Made by a program: the position numbers and the translations under genes
In this document: positions 1 through 9,262 of the stretch, one piece after another
How the letters are laid out: each line of letters begins with the position of its first letter
Position numbering within the stretch: position 1 is the stretch's first letter
The notes under the pieces: model-generated
Database searches by the model: none
What the model saw: the letters and a program-made list of their open reading frames with translations, nothing else
Told to the model about the DNA's origin: nothing
Assembly (NCBI RefSeq): GCF_000735605.1
Contig: NZ_JPKG01000008.1
Span: 1 to 64,000, forward strand
Direction of reading: 5' to 3'
Length of the DNA stretch: 64,000 bases
DNA from: Allobosea sp. LC85
GTDB lineage: Bacteria > Pseudomonadota > Alphaproteobacteria > Rhizobiales > Beijerinckiaceae

Positions 1-2
1 GC

Positions 3-128
3 TACCGCATCGAGATGTCGCCCTTCGGCGGCATCAAGGATTCCGGCCTCGGCTACAAGGAGGGCGTCGTCGAAGCCATGAAGAGCTTCACCAACGTCAA
101 GACCTGGTCCCTGCCCTGGACGAGTTGA
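3..128 (+). CDS. aldehyde dehydrogenase, C-terminal end (partial)
   Basis: The last 41 residues of a protein entering from the left edge, ending at TGA 126-128. The segment reads [16 protein letters not shown], the C-terminal signature of NAD(P)-dependent aldehyde dehydrogenases that precedes the end of the substrate tunnel. The tail, with [13 protein letters not shown] at the end, resembles phosphonoacetaldehyde dehydrogenases (PhnY type), but the catalytic Cys and Glu lie outside the window, so the substrate cannot be read here. About 240 bases with no recognisable gene follow. Confidence 0.8.
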   Translation, partial: YRIEMSPFGGIKDSGLGYKEGVVEAMKSFTNVKTWSLPWTS

Positions 129-372
129 TCTCGCGCGGCAAAGCGCATGCCGGCATCACGATACCAAGCCCCTGGCTCTGCCTTTCATCGACCACACATG
201 AAGGCTTGGCCAGGGGCGCGCGCTTCATCCGGCGCGCGCCAGATGGCCGCAGCAGCCCAGAAACAGACTTAGCCGGCTCGTCAGTCATGCCATCCACAAG
301 CCAGATTCATCCTCCCGCTGGCGAACGACCGGAACCCCTCTGTATGGTTGCGCAGGGTCTGGGGGGACGGTC

Positions 373-1353
373 GTGGCTTTTCTGTTCGAGCAATTCATCG
401 GCGGTTTTTTGATTGCCCTCGTATTGACGACGATCATCTCCGCGATCGTCGGCAGGTTCACCACCTCGTCCCGCGTTTTTATCGCCAATGGGTTATCGCT
501 GATCATCGCGACGCTGCTGAGCGGCCTTGGCAGGGCCGACGGCAACGATCCAGATTTTGTCAGTGCTTTTGGCGACTACGCCCTTCCTCAGCTGGTGGTG
601 TTCGCCATCGATTTTCTGCGCAGTCGTGGCGCTGCCGCACGGCGGCGGTCGAAGGCGGAATCGATGGCGTTCAATCGTCCTGATCCGCCGATGAGCGATG
701 CCACACCAGCAGACGTCAAGCCTGGGGCCCTATCGAACCCGGCGGCCCCGTCCGACCTCGAGATCGATCCGCAGCAGCGCATGCTGGCACCGCCGGCTGC
801 ACAGGCCGGCCCAGCCCATCCCGGGAGGAACATCATCGCCCGGCATTGGCGCGGCGAGCTGCGCCTCGGCTGGTCCTTCTGGGGCATCGCCGTCCTTGGC
901 AACATCGTCGCGCTGTTCACGATCCTGGCGCTCAACCTGATCTTCTCCACCGACACGGGATACGATCCGGCACCGATCTTTTGGCTCAATGTCCTGACCT
1001 GGCTTGTCGTGACGCTCATCGCGATCTGGCAGGTCGTCGGCACCTGGAGGTCAGCGACACATCACGCGGAGCGGCGTGCGGCGTTGAACCGGGGTGCTTT
1101 TTGGTCCAGGGCCGCCAAGGTCAGTCTCGGTCTCGGCGTTCTCAGGTTCCTGAGCGATCTCATCAATGGGCCAGCGCCTCAGCTCGCCGAGCTCTACGAT
1201 ATGGCCTGGAGAGGCGACTCCCGTCTCCCCGCCTATTCCTTGCGGGCGATGCGAGACGGGACGGAGATCGAGATCGAAGGGGGGATCAAGTTCGGCCTGG
1301 CTGCGGATTTCACTTGGCGTAGGCCAATCGACGGTGACACGACATCTCAATGA
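373..1353 (+). pseudogene. membrane-anchored protein truncated at a recombination junction
   Basis: GTG start at 373 with a GGGGGA ribosome-binding site just upstream. The 326-residue frame has two N-terminal hydrophobic segments (residues about 5-48), a Pro/Ala-rich linker, and two more membrane segments (about 170-195 and 203-222). It then enters a stretch containing RDGTEIEIEGGIKFGLAADF. From family memory this motif begins a periplasmic ClpP-like domain in alphaproteobacterial proteins that normally continues for over 100 residues. Here homology stops at about base 1312 and the rest of the frame is read out of frame through a LysR gene, giving an artificial tail to the stop at 1351-1353. 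I therefore read it as the 5' part of a truncated gene. Whether the stub is expressed is unknown. Confidence 0.6.
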
Positions 1354-2146
1354 GCTCGAGGACGCTCTTGGCGTGCCTCTCCTCAGTCGCACTACGCGGC
1401 GCGTCATGCTCACCGACGAAGGCAGTCGCTACTATACAAATTGCCTTCAGATTCTACGCCTGGTCGAACAGGCCGCCGAAGAAGCCCGGGATGCGCGACA
1501 GGCTCCCGCAGGGGCCATTCGACTTTCCTGCACGGCAGCGCTCGGTGTTATGCACGTTACGCGCCTTATTTTCAAATTCCAGGACAAGCACCCGGATATC
1601 AGGGTTGACCTCAATCTCACCGACGAGCGTATCGACCTTGTCCGCGAAGGTGTGGACGTGGCATTGCGACTTGGACCCACAGCCGATAGCTCGATGAAGC
1701 TTCATGCTATCGGAGAAAGCCGTCGCCTGCTGGTGGGATCACCCGGTTATCTGTCCGTTCATGGACGGCCGGAGCGTCCAGCCGATCTGTCACGGCACGA
1801 AAGCGTCGTGATGTCCAATGTGGCGGGAAGCGACCAGATTGTTTTCTCCGCCCGCGAGGGGACCAGCCTGATGGTGCCGGTCAGCGGGACGTTGCGTGTC
1901 GATCACGGACTTGCCGCACGTGCCGCCTTCGCCGCCGGACGCGGCATCGGCCCTGCCCACCTTTGGCTGGTTCACGATCTGCTAGACAACGGCGAGCTCG
2001 AAGTCCTTCTTGACGAATATAGCCTTGCCAGCGTTCCTCTGAGCCTGCTTATTGTGCCTGAGCGCGCGGGCATCGCCCGCGTGCGACTTCTCATCGATTT
2101 TCTCGTGGCCGAACTTTCGAAACTACCCGGTATCGGCGCGTCCTGA
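1313..2146 (+). pseudogene. LysR-family regulator lacking its N-terminus
   Basis: From base 1313 the frame reads LGVGQSTVTRHLNELEDALG, the second half of a LysR winged-helix domain (recognition helix). A full-length effector-binding domain follows to the stop after PGIGAS. The first 30 or so residues of the DNA-binding domain, and any start codon, are missing; upstream in-frame sequence belongs to the truncated membrane-protein gene. The remaining ~277 codons look otherwise intact and close to LysR family length. Loss of the first half of the HTH predicts no DNA binding. The downstream NmrA-type gene, facing it tail to tail 18 bases away, is a plausible former partner, since such regulators often sit beside oxidoreductase genes. 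Confidence 0.8.
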
Positions 2147-2164
2147 CTTAAACTTCTCAAGCTC

Positions 2165-3118
2165 TCAGAGCCCGAAGGATCGCTTATCGCCGCGCCATCC
2201 CGTCGAGCGCAGATATCGCTCCCAATTGAGTGTATCCGGGTTTAGGCGGCGGCTCCAATCCAGATCGTGCTCTTTGCCATAATATCCGTATTCGACCGCA
2301 TACTCGACCATTCCTAGAAGTTCCCGGACAAGCAGTTCGTTAGCGGCGAACTCCGGAAAATGGCGCAGCAGGCCATCACGCGTGAAAGCGTTTCGATATT
2401 CGGCCTTGATACCGGTCACCCGCTGGAAGGCTTCGACCATTTCGCGCGGTGAGATGACATCGCCAACGATCGGGAGGGTTTTTCCATTGTAAAGCGCAGG
2501 GTTCGAGAAGATCTCAAGAACAACCGGCCCGGTCGCGGTGAGCGGATCGACGAAAGGTGCGCGGAAATCTTCGGGAAGGTAGATAGGCAGCAGGATCGTG
2601 TCGCCCTCAAAGCGCGGCACATAATATTCGAGCAGGTTCGTGTAAAAGAATGCCAGCATGACGAAGGAATGGGAGATGGGCAGGCCGCGAATATAGTCGG
2701 CAACATGCGCCTTGTCCGTGAAGTGCGGCGCATATTTCGTTCCTTTCGAGACCTTGTCGACATTCTCGAGGGTGCTGAAAACGATATGTCCAACGCCAGC
2801 CTCAACCGCAGCGTCGGCCAGCTGCCGGCCTAAAGGCGCTTCGATCGTCTCCGGTGGCGCGATGGGCGGCGTCATCAGGAATGCGCCATCCGCGCCCTTC
2901 AACGCCGCGACAAGGTCCTTCTGATGGCCGAGTTCGAGTGGCACCGTTACGATTTCGGCACCAAGCGCTTCGAGGCTTTGAGCCGCGGAAGTGTCCTTCT
3001 TCCGAGTCAGCGCGCGAACGCGGAAACGCTGGCTTTGCAGAAGCGCCGTGACGACGCTGCGGCCTTGCTTACTGGTTGCGCCAACAATCGCGATCAGCGG
3101 CTTCTCAATTGTGGGCAT
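2165..3118 (-). CDS. NmrA-like NAD(P)-binding protein
   Basis: 317 residues starting MPTIEKPLIAIVGATSKQGR. The glycine-rich dinucleotide loop (GATSKQG, about residues 13-19) opens a Rossmann fold of the atypical SDR / NmrA-HSCARG family. The body has typical features (LGAEIVTVPLELGHQKDLVAALKGADGAFLMTPP) and a C-terminal substrate lobe. Members act as NAD(P)H-dependent reductases or redox sensors in the cytoplasm; the substrate cannot be told. The gene is single, convergent with the broken LysR gene and followed upstream by about 340 bases without a gene. Family confident, function open. Confidence 0.85.
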   Translation of the reverse strand: MPTIEKPLIAIVGATSKQGRSVVTALLQSQRFRVRALTRKKDTSAAQSLEALGAEIVTVPLELGHQKDLVAALKGADGAFLMTPPIAPPETIEAPLGRQLADAAVEAGVGHIVFSTLENVDKVSKGTKYAPHFTDKAHVADYIRGLPISHSFVMLAFFYTNLLEYYVPRFEGDTILLPIYLPEDFRAPFVDPLTATGPVVLEIFSNPALYNGKTLPIVGDVISPREMVEAFQRVTGIKAEYRNAFTRDGLLRHFPEFAANELLVRELLGMVEYAVEYGYYGKEHDLDWSRRLNPDTLNWERYLRSTGWRGDKRSFGL

Positions 3119-3458
3119 TGCAGGGTCTCATATCTTTTTCCTATGACTAGCGAACTACTGCGCAACCAAGCGTCTTGCAGGGCGTTTCTTCGCCGTGACA
3201 GTCGTATATCTTCCCAGCACCTGGGTTCGATACCGATGCGAGCCTGACGCGGCGCGACATCGCTCGCATCGTGAAGGACTCGCTGCAGCGTTACTGCGCG
3301 AAGCCATCCGAACAACAAGCAGCCTAACAGAGCGAATTTCGTCGCACTACAAAGGCAGGATGGATAACATTATGCCCTTTCATGGATAAATGAGACCTCG
3401 ACATATGCCGATCCTCATATGCTTAAGGTGTCATTTCGCGACGATCTTCACCGCGAAC
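3119..3458 (+). other. gene-poor stretch
   Basis: No gene recognised. It must contain the promoter of the minus-strand NmrA-type gene. A 35-codon open stretch ending at about 3328 (reading FDTDASLTRRDIARIVKDSL) was seen but has no start codon and no family I recognise; it may be another gene remnant. Confidence 0.4.
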
Positions 3459-3746
3459 TTTCCGAGCGGCCACGCAACCTGTCTGCGATCACATTCCTGA
3501 CGCTTGGCGCCCTGTTGTCTCAGGAAACGACGACAGGAGGGTCAGGGCTTATCCGATGTCTCTGGCAATCCTCCTGACAGTGGCAGTCGGCCTCAGCCGC
3601 ACTATCTCAGCACGCATTATCCGAGCGATGTCCTGGCGGGATGGTGCATTGGCAGCGTCGGGGCAACGCTATGCTGGACCCTTGGACTTCGCCTCCAGCA
3701 GCGCCGCGACTTGCAAGAGCCCGCGGCAGTGCCGGCAAAGCCATAG
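3459..3746 (+). pseudogene. PAP2-family phosphatase remnant with multiple frameshifts
   Basis: Pieces of a membrane PAP2 phosphatase lie in order but in different frames. FPSGHAT (phosphatase motif 2) starts at 3459. SAITFLTLGALLSQ starts about 3481 in another frame. VRAYPMSLAILLTVAVGLSR starts about 3541 in a third. YLSTHYPSDVLAGW (motif 3, with its catalytic His) starts about 3602 and runs on to a tail ending at 3746. At least three frame changes separate them and the N-terminal half with motif 1 is not found. No single frame could make the enzyme. Seen directly; the family assignment rests on the two signature motifs. Confidence 0.85.
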
Positions 3747-3907
3747 CGCTGCCCTGCTCTGCCATTCGAGGGAGCCACTTTCGCCTGCCCGTTGCCTCCA
3801 CTTGCGCTTGCGCCTTCCAGAGCCGTTGCCCGTGAAGCACAAACGCCGGGGGTATGCGCCAGGTCCTGGGGCCCTCCTGCCCGGGCCCGCTGTCTCCAGC
3901 CGGGCTG

Positions 3908-6250
3908 CTAGGCCGGCACCACTTGGCGGGCGGGCGGGTCATAGGCCTGGATCGGCGGCAGGTTGCCGTCGAAGCGTTCGACCTGGACCGTCGTCAGCTG
4001 TCCCGTGCAGCCCTGCGCCAGGGCCGAGGTTCCGATATCCCGGGTCAGGACATTGGGGTTGCCATGGACGCAGAGCGACTTGTCCTCGCTCGGGTCGGCG
4101 GGATCGTACCAGGCGCCGGTCGGGAGCTGGATCACGCCCTGGCGGATGCCGTCGGTGACGTGCACGCCGGCAAGGCAGGCGCCGCGCTCGTTGGATATCC
4201 TGATGATGTCGCCATCGGCAACGCCGCGCGCGGCCGCATCGTCCGGATGCATGCAGGCGACCTCACGGCCGCGACGCTTGGCCTTGCTGCTATGGCCGCC
4301 GAAGTCGAACTGGCTGTGCAGCCGGGTGCGCGGTTGGTTGGCGACCAGCACGAAAGGCGATGTCTGATCGGGCACATTGGTCGGTCCGAGCCAGGTCGGG
4401 TGTCCCGGGCAATCCGCCTCGCCAAAGCTCGCGATCGTCTCCGAATAGATCTCCAGCTTGCCGGTCGGCGTCGGCAGCGGATGCCGGGCCGGGTCCTCGC
4501 GGAATTTTCGCAAGCGCCCGCCATCATCGGGCAATTGCGGCAGCTCAAAACCCTCGCCCGCCCAGAATTCCTGGAAACTCGGCGCCGGCAGGCCCTGGGC
4601 GGCGAGTTCGACCCGGGTCGGCTCGTAGAGATGCTCCAGCCATTGCCGCACCGAGCGGCCCTCGGTGAAGGCCTGGCGGGTGCCGAGCCGCTCGGCGAGA
4701 TCGGCGAAGATCGCATAATCGTCGCGCGCTTCGCCATAAGGCTCGACGACGGGCTGCATGGGCACGAGCAGCGGGTCGTTGGAACTGCCGCCGATATCCT
4801 CGCGCTCGAGCGTCATCGTGCAGGGCAGCACGATGTCGGCATGGCGCGCGGTTGCCGTCCAGGCCAGCTCATGCACGACCAGCGTGTCGAGCCGGGCGAA
4901 GGCCTGGCGCAGGCGGTTCAGGTCCTGGTGATGGTGGAACGGATTGCCGCCGGCCCAGTAGACCAGCTTGATTTCGGGATAGATCCGGGTCTGGCCGTTA
5001 TAGCGATAGCTCGTCCCAGGGTTCAGCAGCATGTCGGCGATGCGGGCGACCGGAATGAAGTCGGAAACCGGGTTTCGTCCCTGCGAGAATGTCGGCACCG
5101 GGGCAGCATTGTAGCGCCGCCCGTAATAGGCGATCGCCCCGAGCGCATAGCCGTAGCCGCCGCCAGGCAGGCCGATCTGGCCGAGCGCGGCCGCCAGCAC
5201 CATGCCCATCCAGACCGGCTGCTCGCCATGCTCGGCGCGCTGCAGCGCATGCGCCACGACGATCAGTGCGCGCCGGCCATGCAGCCGCGTCGCCAGCGCC
5301 GTGATCGCATCGGCTGGAACGCCGGTGATCGCCGCAGCCCAGGCCGCATCCTTGGGCTGGCCGTCGGTCTCGCCCAGGAGATAGCGCTCGAAGACCGGCC
5401 AGCCGACCGTGCAGCGCTCGAGGAAGTCGCGGTCATGCAGCCCGTTGACGACGAGGCTGTGGACGAGCGCCATCATCAGCGCCGTGTCGCTGCCGGGAAT
5501 GCAGGAGAGCCATTCGGCGCCGGCCTCCTCCGGCAAGTCGCCCCGGAGCGGCCCCACCAGCACGAACTGGCAACCGCGTGCCCTCGCCCGGTCCATCGCA
5601 CCGCGCTCGACATGCTTGCTGATGCTGCCGCCGGCCACCATGCTGTTCTTCAGGGCCATGCCGCCAAAGGCGAGCACGATCTCGCTGTGCTCGGCGATCT
5701 GCTCCCAGGAGACATTGCGCTTCACCAGGTCCTCGTAGTCGCCGATGACATGCGGCACCAGGACCGAGGAGGCGCCCGAGGAATAGCTGTTGACCGAGCG
5801 GACATAGCCGCCGACCGAGGTGTTCAGGAAACGGTGGATCTGGCTCTGGGCGTGGTGGAAACGCCCCGCGCTCGCCCAGCCATAGGAGCCGCCGAAGATG
5901 GCGCCCGGGCCGTGGTTGTCGCGGATGCGCGCGAGCTCGCCCCCGAGCAGGTCGAGCACGGCGCTCCAGGACATCGGCAGATATTCGTCGCGCCCGCGCC
6001 GATCGTCCGGACCGGGGCCACGCTCGAGCCAGCCGCGGCGAACCATGGGCTGCGCGATCCGCGCGCGATGGCGCAATGCGGCGGGGAAGTTCTGGATGAT
6101 CTCGTTCGGGTCGGGGTCGCCCGCATGGGGCCGGACTTCCAGCCGGCCATCCTGCATGCGGGCCGAGAACACGCCCCAATGCGAGGTATGCGGACGGAAG
6201 GTTTCATCCGCCGCGGAAGATTCGGTCATCTGGTCGCTCGATGTGGTCAT
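3908..6250 (-). CDS. molybdopterin oxidoreductase, biotin/DMSO/TMAO sulfoxide reductase type
   Basis: 780 residues from ATG 6250 (MTTSSDQ), which has GGAAAG seven bases upstream; an in-frame ATG at 6307 is less likely. The protein has the layout of the DMSO reductase family with a serine molybdenum ligand: SYSSGASSVLVPHVIG matches the Ser-ligand loop. There is no N-terminal [4Fe-4S] cysteine motif and no Tat signal, as in cytoplasmic BisC. Later blocks (GGNPFHHHQDLNR, LACT-like LPCTMTLER, and ANQPRTRLHSQFD) fit the bis-MGD binding domains. Likely reaction: reduction of S- or N-oxides such as methionine or biotin sulfoxide. The gene follows a GGT gene on the same strand after about 180 bases. 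The family is sure; the substrate is inferred. Confidence 0.9.
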   Translation of the reverse strand: MTTSSDQMTESSAADETFRPHTSHWGVFSARMQDGRLEVRPHAGDPDPNEIIQNFPAALRHRARIAQPMVRRGWLERGPGPDDRRGRDEYLPMSWSAVLDLLGGELARIRDNHGPGAIFGGSYGWASAGRFHHAQSQIHRFLNTSVGGYVRSVNSYSSGASSVLVPHVIGDYEDLVKRNVSWEQIAEHSEIVLAFGGMALKNSMVAGGSISKHVERGAMDRARARGCQFVLVGPLRGDLPEEAGAEWLSCIPGSDTALMMALVHSLVVNGLHDRDFLERCTVGWPVFERYLLGETDGQPKDAAWAAAITGVPADAITALATRLHGRRALIVVAHALQRAEHGEQPVWMGMVLAAALGQIGLPGGGYGYALGAIAYYGRRYNAAPVPTFSQGRNPVSDFIPVARIADMLLNPGTSYRYNGQTRIYPEIKLVYWAGGNPFHHHQDLNRLRQAFARLDTLVVHELAWTATARHADIVLPCTMTLEREDIGGSSNDPLLVPMQPVVEPYGEARDDYAIFADLAERLGTRQAFTEGRSVRQWLEHLYEPTRVELAAQGLPAPSFQEFWAGEGFELPQLPDDGGRLRKFREDPARHPLPTPTGKLEIYSETIASFGEADCPGHPTWLGPTNVPDQTSPFVLVANQPRTRLHSQFDFGGHSSKAKRRGREVACMHPDDAAARGVADGDIIRISNERGACLAGVHVTDGIRQGVIQLPTGAWYDPADPSEDKSLCVHGNPNVLTRDIGTSALAQGCTGQLTTVQVERFDGNLPPIQAYDPPARQVVPA

Positions 6251-6432
6251 CACAGGTCTTTCCACCGGCGACAAAGCCGCCACAGCCGGTCCAGGCATCC
6301 GGCACATTGCCCATTAAGCGATTTCTGAGAACCGGTCGATGAGGGCCGGCTTTTGGGCGGCTTTTGGGCCGGCATGGCGCGCCGGCCCGAAAGCCCGCGG
6401 CACAATCCGGCCGACAGATCACCTGCCGTCCC

Positions 6433-8031
6433 TCACACCGCCACCACGTAACCATCCCGGCGCGGGTCGGCGGCACCGGTCATCATGCCGGTCGCGGGGT
6501 CGATCGCCACGGCCTGCATGCCGCCGCATTTCATCGTCCAGCCGACATCGAAGGCCTCGATCTCGTGGCCGCGCCGCCGCAGCTCTTCGATCGTCCCGGC
6601 AGCGATGCGGTTCTCGGCCTGGATGAAGCGACCGTCCCAGAGCCGTGCCCGCGGCGCCTCGATCGCCTCCTGCAGGGGCAGGCCGAAATCGAGATGCTGC
6701 ACCGTCGCCTGGGTCTGCGTCTGCATGATGCCGTAGCTGCCGGGCGTGCCGAGCGCGAGCACCGGCTTGCCGGCGCGCGTCGAGACGCTTGGAGACATGC
6801 ACATCGGCAATTCGTCGCCGGGCTTCGAGCGGTTCGGACTGCCGGGCTGGACATCGGCCCAGTACAGGAAATTGTTGAGGCAGAGCCCCGTGCCCGGCAC
6901 GACGATGCCGCTGCCGAAGGGGCTGCCGAGGCTGTTGGTGATGCAGACCAGATTGCCTTCGGCATCGGCCGCCGAGAAGGAGGTGGTATGGGCGGGATCC
7001 TCCGCCTCCTGCGGCGTCCATTGCTCAGTCGGCCCCCCGATCGGTTCGCCGTCACTGATGCGCTGGCGCAGGCGCGCAATGGCGGCATCGGAGAAGATCT
7101 CGGCCAGGATCTCGGCGGAGGGATTGTTGCTCGCGATCCGCAAGCCGGCGGCGAGCCTGATGGCCCGATAGACCAGGTCGAGATGCTCCGGCCCGTCCTT
7201 GGTCAGGCTGCAGAGATCGAAGCCTTCGAGAAGCTTGAGGCTCAGCAGGAACTGGAACGCCTCGCAGGGCGGCGGCGGAACATGGATCTCGAGGCCGCGA
7301 TAGCTCACGGCATGCGGCTCGCGCCAGCGCGGTTGCACGGCGGCGAGATCGGCCATTGTCATCTTGCCACCGAGCGCACTCAGATACCCGACGATCCTCT
7401 CGCCCAGCGCGCCGCGATAGAGATGGTCCGGCCCCTTGGCCGCGATCTCGGCAAACGTGCCGGCGAGATCGGCCTGCCGCAGCACCTGGCCGAGCTTCAC
7501 CGGCCCGCCATCCGGCAGGTAGTTGGCGCTGAAGGCGGGATAGAGCTCGGGCCAGGCCGCGAGCAGCGGCGCCTGCTCGTTGAACTCCTCGACACCGAAT
7601 TCGGAGAGCGCGAAACCGTCGCGGGCGAGCGCGATCGCCGGCTCCAGGATCTCGCTGAGCGGCTTCCTGCCATAGCGCGCCGCCAGCTCGCACCAGCCGG
7701 CGAGATTGCCCGGCACCGCGACCGCATGCGGACCGCGTTCCAGCTCGGCCCGCTTGGTGAAGCGCTCGGCCGGAAAGCTCGCCTGGATCGGCGGCACGAA
7801 GTCGAGCACGCGGACGCGGCTCTCGGCGGCGGTCCAGAGCGTCGCCGATCCCAGACCCGTGAGACTCGACATGAAGGGCTCGACCACGGTCAGGGCGGCA
7901 GCGGTCGCCGCAATGGCGTCGAACGCATTGCCTCCCTGGATCAGGAGCCTGGCGCCGGCCTGGGCGGCGAGCGGGTGGGCCGCGGCAACCATGCCGTGGC
8001 GTGAAAACAATGTCGGGCGGCGGCCATGCAT
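6433..8031 (-). CDS. gamma-glutamyltransferase family protein
   Basis: 532 residues from ATG 8031 (MHGRRPTLFSRHG), preceded by GAGGACAGGA; the 50 codons upstream in frame look non-coding. N-terminal nucleophile hydrolase: the proprotein would be cut before the Thr in HTTSFSAADAEGN to free the catalytic threonine. The N-terminal ANPLAA-like block (GMVAAAHPLAAQAG), GGNAFDA, and the C-terminal GSPGSYGIMQTQTQ match the family. No signal peptide is visible, so a cytoplasmic location is likely, which fits many rhizobial GGT-like enzymes acting on gamma-glutamyl or related amides rather than periplasmic glutathione. It probably leads a two-gene unit with the molybdoenzyme downstream. Confidence 0.88.
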   Translation of the reverse strand: MHGRRPTLFSRHGMVAAAHPLAAQAGARLLIQGGNAFDAIAATAAALTVVEPFMSSLTGLGSATLWTAAESRVRVLDFVPPIQASFPAERFTKRAELERGPHAVAVPGNLAGWCELAARYGRKPLSEILEPAIALARDGFALSEFGVEEFNEQAPLLAAWPELYPAFSANYLPDGGPVKLGQVLRQADLAGTFAEIAAKGPDHLYRGALGERIVGYLSALGGKMTMADLAAVQPRWREPHAVSYRGLEIHVPPPPCEAFQFLLSLKLLEGFDLCSLTKDGPEHLDLVYRAIRLAAGLRIASNNPSAEILAEIFSDAAIARLRQRISDGEPIGGPTEQWTPQEAEDPAHTTSFSAADAEGNLVCITNSLGSPFGSGIVVPGTGLCLNNFLYWADVQPGSPNRSKPGDELPMCMSPSVSTRAGKPVLALGTPGSYGIMQTQTQATVQHLDFGLPLQEAIEAPRARLWDGRFIQAENRIAAGTIEELRRRGHEIEAFDVGWTMKCGGMQAVAIDPATGMMTGAADPRRDGYVVAV

Positions 8032-8531
8032 CGTCAGTCGTCCTGTCCTCAGTCGCTGGCTGCGATCAGAGCACAGTTCGCCGGCAAGGACAGGCCGCCA
8101 TTCCCAGCTTTTCCGGATATGCCGCCGGAGCTCCACGCATGGCTGGGGCGCTCGGACTTCGGCTTCCTGCCCGACAGCCAACCGCCGTCGCAGTGCGGGG
8201 TGTCAGCGCATGGCGACTTCAGCGAGGACAACAAGGCCTCGACGGAAGGCATTGGCAAAACAGGAAGTTTTGCCCCAGTGTCAGGCCGTTATTTATGCAT
8301 CGCTCGCATTTAGGCCTGTGCCGTTGGAAACCGACCGGCTCCTCTCCATGGCCTGCTCGTGAGATTGAAGGGAGCCCACCCCTCTGCGCTGCGGGGTTCG
8401 CCGATGCGGAGCGACGCTGCGGTTTGCCGGCAACGCCGGCTATTCCTGACATAGGAACAGTCTATTAGGCCGGCCGCCGGCAGCCGATTATCGTCACGCC
8501 CGAGGTTAATCCCAGCACGCGGATCACGTGG
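8032..8531 (+). other. 500-base divergent intergenic region
   Basis: No gene recognised. It lies between the minus-strand GGT gene and the plus-strand RraA-like gene, so it must hold both promoters. A 95-codon frame at 8026-8313 was considered and not accepted. A GC-rich inverted stretch (GGCCGGCCGCCGGC) sits near 8470. Confidence 0.5.
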
Positions 8532-9197
8532 ATGTTCGACATCAGGCAGCGAACTGATCGAGGAAGCGATGCGGCCGCGTCACTGTTGGCCGAGGTCGAG
8601 ACGGCGACCCTTGGCCATGTGCTGACGCAGGGCTTCATGACCCCCGCGATCCAGCAGGTCAGCGAGGGGCGTCGCATCTGCGGCCCGGCCCTCACCGTCA
8701 GCGCACCTCCCGATGACGGGGCGATACTGGCTCATGCCGTTGCCTTGGCCGCGCCTGGCGACATCATTGTGGTGGACCGGCAGGGCGACGATCGACACGC
8801 CTGCTGGGGCGCACTGATGACCGCGGCTGCCATCGCAGCAGGCGTGGCCGGCGTCGTCATCGACGGCTTCATTACCGATCTCGCGGCGATCCGTGCTTCG
8901 GGCCTGCCGGTCTGGTGCAGGGGCCGCTCACCACTGACGACAAAGCTCCTCGGCCGCGGCGGCTCGATCAATGCGGAGATCGATTGCGGCGGTGTGCGCA
9001 TCCGCGCAGGCGATCTGGTCCTGGCCGATGAAAGCGGCGTCTGCGTGATCGAGCCCGCCGAGGCGCAACGCCTGTCCGAGACCGCTCTCGCCATGCAGGC
9101 GGCCGAGCTCGGCATCATCGCCCGGATCGCCTCGGGGGAAAGGATCGACGAGATCAACGGGGCGCGGGCCCTGATCGAACAGGCGACGCGGGCCTGA
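8532..9197 (+). CDS. RraA-like / HMG-CHA aldolase-fold protein
   Basis: 221 residues, first gene of a plus-strand unit leading into an ABC transporter. It has the RraA/aldolase fold blocks: CGPALTV near 50, GDIIVVD near 76, and GVVIDGFITDLAAIRASGLPVW (about 107-127). Family members are either class II aldolases/decarboxylases (4-hydroxy-4-methyl-2-oxoglutarate aldolase, oxaloacetate decarboxylase) or RNase E regulators. In the aldolases the active-site pair is Arg-Asp in DGxxRD; here it reads DGFITD, so the Arg is Thr115. That argues against the classical aldolase reaction. Context (peptide-type uptake, amidohydrolase) points to a metabolic role that I cannot specify. Confidence 0.8.
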   Translation: MFDIRQRTDRGSDAAASLLAEVETATLGHVLTQGFMTPAIQQVSEGRRICGPALTVSAPPDDGAILAHAVALAAPGDIIVVDRQGDDRHACWGALMTAAAIAAGVAGVVIDGFITDLAAIRASGLPVWCRGRSPLTTKLLGRGGSINAEIDCGGVRIRAGDLVLADESGVCVIEPAEAQRLSETALAMQAAELGIIARIASGERIDEINGARALIEQATRA

Positions 9198-9262
9198 CAA
9201 CACAGGGCCGGAGCCAGCCTGTCGGCTCGACGCCAATCATTCGAAAACAAGAAGAGGGGAAC

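Noticed and set aside
3854..6328. 824-codon open frame on the plus strand opposite the molybdoenzyme
   Set aside because: Arg/Gly/Ala-rich composition with no family features; the minus-strand frame has all motifs of a DMSO reductase family enzyme.
8026..8313. 95-codon plus-strand frame in the 500-base intergenic region
   Set aside because: No ribosome site, no family, and it overlaps the GGT start; kept only as a region note.
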